Source: Modicisalibacter luteus DSM 23508
GTDB lineage: Bacteria > Pseudomonadota > Gammaproteobacteria > Pseudomonadales > Halomonadaceae
Assembly (NCBI RefSeq): GCF_000378505.1
Contig: NZ_KB899990.1
Location: forward strand, 62,001 to 126,000
Length of the DNA stretch: 64,000 bases
Direction of reading: 5' to 3'
Translations under genes and position numbers: made by a program
Notes under the pieces: generated by a model
Databases searched by the model: none
Seen by the model: the letters and a program-made list of their open reading frames with translations, nothing else
What the model was told of the DNA's origin: nothing
Part shown: one piece after another, positions 59,314 through 64,000 of the stretch
Numbering within the stretch: position 1 is the first letter of the stretch
Layout of the letters: each line of letters opens with the position of its first letter

Positions 59314-60561
59314 TCATTGGGCCGTTTCCTGCAGTTCGGCCATGCGTTCTTGGGTTTGTTTTATGACCTCATGCTGCTGTTCGTCGGGATGCATGAAATA
59401 CAGGGTGACATGTCCCCCTGCACCACGGTTGAATACCGGGCGCATCGGCTTCAGCAATTCAGAGATACGTGGTTCGTCGAAACGCGACTGATAGATTTCC
59501 AACCAGGAAAAGTACTGATCATCCTGGAAAAAGCCACGATACTGCTCATGGGGGGCCATGTCGCCCAGTTGGGTAGGGTCTTCGAAAATGTCCAGGGCAA
59601 AGCTGACTGCATCGTGGATGGTGTGGCCATTGATTTCCAAATTAAAAATGTCATAACCCTGCCGGGCGATGAGCTGCATATTGGGAATCAGGTAGAGCAG
59701 GGCGTAGTTCTGATAGTGGCTTGCACGGCGCCCACGTTTCATTTCCAGCCGGAAAGCACCTTCCTTGGTCAGATCGCTGAGTGCCGAGTAGATGGCGCTC
59801 ACTCCAAAGCGGAAAAGCTCGTTATCCTGCGTCAGGATGCCTACTGTCGTGGCATAAAGGGCACGGCGATAGAAGTGATTGTTGCAACAGCTGTTTTCCG
59901 GCAGGCCGGGAATGCCGGCATGCTGATGTGCCAGGCGGTTCAGCCAGTCGTCGACACGAGCGATTTCCTCGTCCATGTCCTTGACATCGGGACGAGCAAC
60001 CGAATAAGCCATGGCTGCAGCGAAAATCATCGATTCGGTCGCAAACCAGGCTTGAGGCTGCGCAGGTTCGTAATAGAAGTCCATCAAGGCGTCAGCCTGA
60101 GCCCAGCGATCAAGGAACTTGACCAGGCATTCGGCATAATAAATGTCTTCGCTGGCCACATAAGCACCAGCCAGCTTGGCAACGGTATTCTCGAACTGGA
60201 ACAGAGGTTGCGAGAGGACCTTCCACTCATCGGGGTTGGGATAGAAACCGGGAATGCGGATCTGATCGTCCAAAGGGGGAATGGCCAGAAGCTCCCGACA
60301 ACTGGGGCCACTCGCCAGTTGCGAGGCCTGTTGCACCAACATGGGATTATCGGTCTGGCTGAGCAGCGCCATGCGCTCATGCACATCAAAGTACGAGGCG
60401 TTGGGATCCGTCACGGTGTACTCGGACAGATCGAGAGCCCGACGCTCCTCCAGCGACATGGCCTCGGCCTCGGAGAGTGTTGCCACCAGAGCGAGACAGG
60501 CCACAAGCGAGTGGCTCATGCCCCTCAGTGTGTTGCTAAGTCCATTTGGCAAAAACATCAC
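59314..60561 (-). CDS. AlgL-like alginate lyase (PL5), copy 2
   Basis: This 415-residue exported protein has a signal peptide ending near residue 34 and an alpha/alpha-barrel of the PL5 type. Catalytic candidates are Asn228-His229 in CCNNHFYRR, Arg276 or Arg278-279, and Tyr283/Tyr286 in RASHYQNYAL, corresponding to the Asn/His, Arg and Tyr residues of AlgL. A vicinal Cys pair (225-226) precedes the Asn-His. AlgL in Pseudomonas clears polymer from the periplasm during alginate synthesis. It is nearly the same length and sequence pattern as the next gene upstream in transcription. Confidence 0.85.
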   Translation of the reverse strand: MMFLPNGLSNTLRGMSHSLVACLALVATLSEAEAMSLEERRALDLSEYTVTDPNASYFDVHERMALLSQTDNPMLVQQASQLASGPSCRELLAIPPLDDQIRIPGFYPNPDEWKVLSQPLFQFENTVAKLAGAYVASEDIYYAECLVKFLDRWAQADALMDFYYEPAQPQAWFATESMIFAAAMAYSVARPDVKDMDEEIARVDDWLNRLAHQHAGIPGLPENSCCNNHFYRRALYATTVGILTQDNELFRFGVSAIYSALSDLTKEGAFRLEMKRGRRASHYQNYALLYLIPNMQLIARQGYDIFNLEINGHTIHDAVSFALDIFEDPTQLGDMAPHEQYRGFFQDDQYFSWLEIYQSRFDEPRISELLKPMRPVFNRGAGGHVTLYFMHPDEQQHEVIKQTQERMAELQETAQ

Positions 60562-60632
60562 TATCTACCGTAGTCAGATGGGGGTTGAAATCATTTCGGC
60601 AACGGTTCCCTGGTTGCGGCATCGTCGACGTG

Positions 60633-61862
60633 TTATCCCGCCGTTCTTCTCCAGACCTGCTCTTTCTGTTGTTCTCTGCGGCTCTGCACAATCTCGTGCT
60701 GCTGGGCTTGCGGATCCATGAAATAGAGCGTCACATAGCCTCCCGCGCCCCGGTTATAGACGGGACGATAGGACCTGATGAACTCGGCAATTCTCGGGCT
60801 CTGAAAGCGTGATTGGTACATTTCCATCCAGGCGAAGTATTGGTCGTCCTGAAAGAAACCCTTGTACTGCTCATGGGGGGCCATATCGCCAAGTGCCGAA
60901 GGGTCCTCGAACGTGTCCAGGGCGAAATCGACCGCATCATGGATGGTGTGGCCATTGACCTGCAGGTTGAAAACGTCATAGCCCTGTCGAGCGATGATCT
61001 GCAGATTCGGAATCAGATAGAGCAGGGCATAGTTCTGGTAGTGGCTGGCTCGGCGCCCACGCTGCATTTCCAGTTTGAGGGCGCCTTCTGATGTCAGGTC
61101 ACTAAGAGCGGAGTAAATCGCACTGACACCGAAGCGGAATAACTCATCATCATCGGTCAGTACGCCGACCATCGTTGCATACAGGGCTCGCCGATAGAAA
61201 TGGTTGTTACAGCAGCTACTTTGGTGCCCGGGGATGGCCGAGTGCTGGTAAGCAAGTCGGCTGAGCCAGTCGTCGATGCGCTGTGTCTGCTCGTCCATAC
61301 CTTCCACCGAAGGCCGAACGACCGAATAAGCCATGGCCGCCGAGAAAATCATGGACTCTGTCGAGAACCAGGCTTGTGGCTGTTGCCAAGTATAAAAGAA
61401 GTCCATCAACGCATCGTTCTCGGCCCAGTGATTCAGGAATTTGACCAGGCATTGGGCATAGTAATCATCCCCTGTCGCCACGTAGGTGCCAGCCAGCCTG
61501 GATACCACGTCCTCAAACTCGGTGAGTGGCTTCACGGCAAACCGCCACTCATCCGGACTTGGATAAAAGCCCGGAATGCGGATCTTCTTTTCGAGTGGCG
61601 GGATATCCAGCATCTGCTGGCAACTGACACCGTAGGAGAGTTTATGAGCGAGTTGCATCAGTAGTGGATTTCCCGTGTCTTCTAACAGCGCCATCCGTTG
61701 TCGCATATCGAAGTACGATGCATCGGGGTCCGTCACCGTGTAGGCTGAAAGATCCAGTTTCTGCCGCTCTTCGAAGGTCATACCCAAGGCCGGCGCGATG
61801 CCGACAAGAAACAGTAACCCTATTACCAGGCCAAGGCTGGTCTTCTGCGTACGTAATGTCAT
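60633..61862 (-). CDS. AlgL-like alginate lyase (PL5), copy 1
   Basis: The 409-residue exported protein has a signal peptide ending near GMTF (about 27). The catalytic-type residues Asn220-His221 in CCNNHFYRR and Tyr275/Tyr278 in RASHYQNYAL are all kept. Cys81, Cys138 and Cys217-218 match the cysteines of the second copy, so both are likely disulfide-stabilised periplasmic enzymes. The 71-base gap between the copies has no terminator. The shared segments are near-identical (for example YQNYALLYLIPN and MAPHEQY), which points to tandem duplication. Confidence 0.86.
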   Translation of the reverse strand: MTLRTQKTSLGLVIGLLFLVGIAPALGMTFEERQKLDLSAYTVTDPDASYFDMRQRMALLEDTGNPLLMQLAHKLSYGVSCQQMLDIPPLEKKIRIPGFYPSPDEWRFAVKPLTEFEDVVSRLAGTYVATGDDYYAQCLVKFLNHWAENDALMDFFYTWQQPQAWFSTESMIFSAAMAYSVVRPSVEGMDEQTQRIDDWLSRLAYQHSAIPGHQSSCCNNHFYRRALYATMVGVLTDDDELFRFGVSAIYSALSDLTSEGALKLEMQRGRRASHYQNYALLYLIPNLQIIARQGYDVFNLQVNGHTIHDAVDFALDTFEDPSALGDMAPHEQYKGFFQDDQYFAWMEMYQSRFQSPRIAEFIRSYRPVYNRGAGGYVTLYFMDPQAQQHEIVQSRREQQKEQVWRRTAG

Positions 61863-61913
61863 AACGACTTCTTTATGTTGTGTGCATGACGTGCGGTATT
61901 GTTCTTTCGGTTA

Positions 61914-62846
61914 TCAGCCCCGCTGTCGATAAAAGCGGAAATCGGCGAAGTCGGCTATCTGATCCTTCGGTGTGCGCCACTCCTTGCCGTGTCCGCCGAA
62001 GAAAGTCGAGAACATCAATCCATCGACATAAATATCGTCATCGAGACGGTAGGTAATGTTGCGCTGCTCAAGGATCGGCTTGCCATCGATCCAGACTCGG
62101 GCGATGCCATTATTCCGGCCGGGATCGTTCAGGATGAGTTCCTGCTCGATAGTGACCCACTCACCGGTAGGAAAGGTCCAGCGGCCTCGGCCCACCGATT
62201 GACCATACTCCTCGTCCTTCACGACGTACTCGTAGAGTTCGCCCTTGCCCTCCTCGCGCCACATGAAACGCATGGAGAAGCCTTTTTCGCCGGTGACCTC
62301 ATCACCTCCACTCGGTGCATTGCCGCCATAGAGGCCTGGCAGCTTCCCGCCCTTGACGAAATCGAATCCAGGCTCGAAACGTACCTTATATTGCAGGCAG
62401 GCACGTTCGGCGCGGGAAAGCTGATTTATCGTCGCATAGAAGCCAGCCCCCCCTTCGCCTTGATCGCTGGGCGCCGAGGTGCCTGCCGGATAATGAACAC
62501 GTAGTGCCGTTTCACCTAGCCCGGCTTCCTGAGGCGACAGGACTTCGACATTCTTCTTGGTACCCCAGTCGTCATTGGTGCCATAACCGATACGTACGGC
62601 TTCCTTGCCATCCTTGGCATACGGGGGTGGGGCGGGGTCGGCGACGAGTTCGTAGCGCGTGGAACAGGCGGCAACCTGCGGCTCGGTAAGTTGGATCTCG
62701 TCTTTCTTGTCTTTCTCCTCGTCGGCCTGCAAGGCAAGGGGAGATGCCGCGAGCAGGCTCGCGGCAAGTACATTGAGGGTCGCCCGACGCTTGGTTCCCC
62801 AGCGAGTCGAATCCGTGTGTTGGCTGTCAGCGTTCGGTGTCGACAT
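61914..62846 (-). CDS. Exported PL14-like polysaccharide lyase
   Basis: The 310-residue protein has an N-terminal signal region (about 18-41, with KRR before the hydrophobic stretch). Its beta-jelly-roll is of the PL14/alginate lyase type: VRFEPGFDFVKGGKLPGLYGG (about 155-175), GFSMRFMWR (189-197), then RWTFPTGEWVTIEQELILN and the WIDGKP strand. Enzymes of this fold cleave glucuronan or alginate; the exact specificity cannot be read here. AAGGAG precedes the ATG. It lies 49 bases after the Alg44-like gene and 51 bases before the first PL5 gene, on the same strand, consistent with one operon. Confidence 0.75.
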   Translation of the reverse strand: MSTPNADSQHTDSTRWGTKRRATLNVLAASLLAASPLALQADEEKDKKDEIQLTEPQVAACSTRYELVADPAPPPYAKDGKEAVRIGYGTNDDWGTKKNVEVLSPQEAGLGETALRVHYPAGTSAPSDQGEGGAGFYATINQLSRAERACLQYKVRFEPGFDFVKGGKLPGLYGGNAPSGGDEVTGEKGFSMRFMWREEGKGELYEYVVKDEEYGQSVGRGRWTFPTGEWVTIEQELILNDPGRNNGIARVWIDGKPILEQRNITYRLDDDIYVDGLMFSTFFGGHGKEWRTPKDQIADFADFRFYRQRG

Positions 62847-62895
62847 GTCGAACTCCTTGCTGTGTCTCTAGACGGCGGCTCTGAGTATTTGACCC

Positions 62896-64000
62896 TCAGG
62901 TCTCGCTCAGTGCTGCGGTGTCGTCTTCGACGCTCTCGCTCTCGCTGGCGTTGACGGTCGTTGCGCTGTCGCTGGTGGCGTTGCCGCTGATGCCGGGGCT
63001 CGTTGTATCGTTTGCTGCCTGGCCGGTCTCGGTGGTCTCGCTGACCTCGGTACCTGTTGCGCCGCCATCGGAAGGCAGAACGGCCTCGAGCAAGTCCGTC
63101 GCCTGCTGATAGATGGCACGGCCGCCTTGCCAAACCCATTCGGCCGTGGCATCCACCAGGGGAACCTCAGAGAAGCGTACGTCGACAGGGACCCCAACGG
63201 CACTTGCAGGTAGCGGCTTCTCGGGTACCAGAAGAACACTGGCAACGTTCTGCTGCTGGCGTACCCACTTGGGGAAGCCGGCGCGCGGCTGACTCTCGAC
63301 ATCCAGCGCGATGGTGCGCACTGTGGCCTCGATGGGTTCGGAGGCATTGGGCAAGGCGATATAAGCTTTCTGGTGTGGTTCGATCCGGGCGATGTCGCTC
63401 ATGTGAACCAGTGCTTCCGCCATAATGTCGTTGGGCCCGGTACGCAGCAGCGTCATGATGCGCTCGCTTTCATTGATCCAGGTCCCGCCGGCACTACTCA
63501 GTGCCCAGGCCACCTGACAGTCGCAGGGGCTGTAAATGGTATTGGCGGCTACGCGGGCTTCCAGAGCGTCGATGCGCGAACTTTCAAAGTCACGGGCCGT
63601 TTCGAATTGCTCGATACGGGCTCGTGCGACTTGCGGCGACACGCTTTCATAACTGGAGGGCTCGCCCCCTGAAGGGCTCGTCGATTCAGGCATGGTGACG
63701 TTGGTGCTCCCCGGTGCCTCGATCGCCTCGCGCATGTTCTCGATCAGTTGCTGGTTATAGGTGTAAGAGGCCTTGGCCAGGATGAGCTGGGTCTGTAGAT
63801 CACTATTGTTGACTTCCGTCAGCTTCTGATCGCGGGTGACCTTGTCCCCGGCCTGAAGATTATGCTCCGCAAGAATACCCGGTCCGGGAGCCCGAATATC
63901 CACGCGTGGGGCGGTCACCGCTGCGAAGCTGGGCTCGATGAGCATGAAGTTGCGGTAGGCGGTGGCGGCAGCCACGGCGATCAGCGTCAGACCGGCAAGA
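62896..64000 (-). CDS. Alg44-like polysaccharide synthesis subunit (5' end outside window)
   Basis: The visible part is about 368 codons, the 3' end of a gene running off the right edge. It starts in the middle of a membrane helix (AGLTLIAVAAATAYRNF). A HlyD/membrane-fusion-like periplasmic domain follows with two lipoyl-like halves around a helical hairpin, and an SPCDCQVA motif like the one in Alg44. The N-terminal PilZ domain expected in Alg44, which binds cyclic-di-GMP and activates the polymerase Alg8, would be just outside the window. It ends in an unusual Ser/Thr/Glu-rich acidic tail (about 40 residues). Confidence 0.68.
   Translation of the reverse strand, partial: LAGLTLIAVAAATAYRNFMLIEPSFAAVTAPRVDIRAPGPGILAEHNLQAGDKVTRDQKLTEVNNSDLQTQLILAKASYTYNQQLIENMREAIEAPGSTNVTMPESTSPSGGEPSSYESVSPQVARARIEQFETARDFESSRIDALEARVAANTIYSPCDCQVAWALSSAGGTWINESERIMTLLRTGPNDIMAEALVHMSDIARIEPHQKAYIALPNASEPIEATVRTIALDVESQPRAGFPKWVRQQQNVASVLLVPEKPLPASAVGVPVDVRFSEVPLVDATAEWVWQGGRAIYQQATDLLEAVLPSDGGATGTEVSETTETGQAANDTTSPGISGNATSDSATTVNASESESVEDDTAALSET

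Overview
The window looks like a chromosomal segment of a GC-rich gammaproteobacterium, most likely a member of the Halomonadaceae. This rests on protein resemblance and gene order; no rRNA or other taxonomic marker is present. Nearly all genes are housekeeping, with few signs of mobile DNA.

1-3 kb: small phage-like genes, a terminase-like gene fragment, a CsrB/RsmZ-type small RNA on the minus strand, a TauE/SafE permease and tRNA-Arg(CCT). 3-12 kb: cmoM, a PAS-GGDEF-EAL protein, rsmC, greB, a TPR gene remnant, nudF-yqiB-cpdA and cysD-cysN. 12-25 kb: an orphan proteasome-like Ntn hydrolase, cmoA-cmoB, pgi, yqiA-parE-parC, serB and a PilZ protein with a degenerate HD-GYP domain. 24-30 kb: an accessory block with an AraC regulator, a TonB-dependent siderophore receptor behind a Fur-like site, an IroE-like esterase, then a protealysin-type metalloprotease translationally coupled to an emfourin-like inhibitor. 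30-34 kb: a leucine-rich leader peptide and hairpins before leuA, and an MFS transporter.

33.7-54.4 kb: the conserved translation/cell-envelope region known from E. coli near purA: epmB, efp, epmA, psd, a rhodanese, rsgA, orn, queG, nnr, tsaE, amiB, mutL, miaA, hfq, hflX, hflK, hflC and purA, with hisZ inserted before purA.

54.5-64 kb: a minus-strand exopolysaccharide locus entering from beyond the right edge. In transcription order it encodes an Alg44-like periplasmic subunit (5' end outside the window), a PL14-like lyase, two tandem AlgL-like PL5 lyases and two tandem, very large Sel1-repeat lipoproteins resembling AlgK. The parts suggest secretion of alginate or a related uronate polymer, with c-di-GMP control through Alg44. 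The architecture (duplicated lyases, duplicated repeat lipoproteins, an extra PL14 enzyme) differs from the Pseudomonas alginate operon and is the most interesting system here. The GGDEF-EAL and PilZ/HD-GYP proteins and the CsrB-like RNA are plausible, unproven upstream controls of it.
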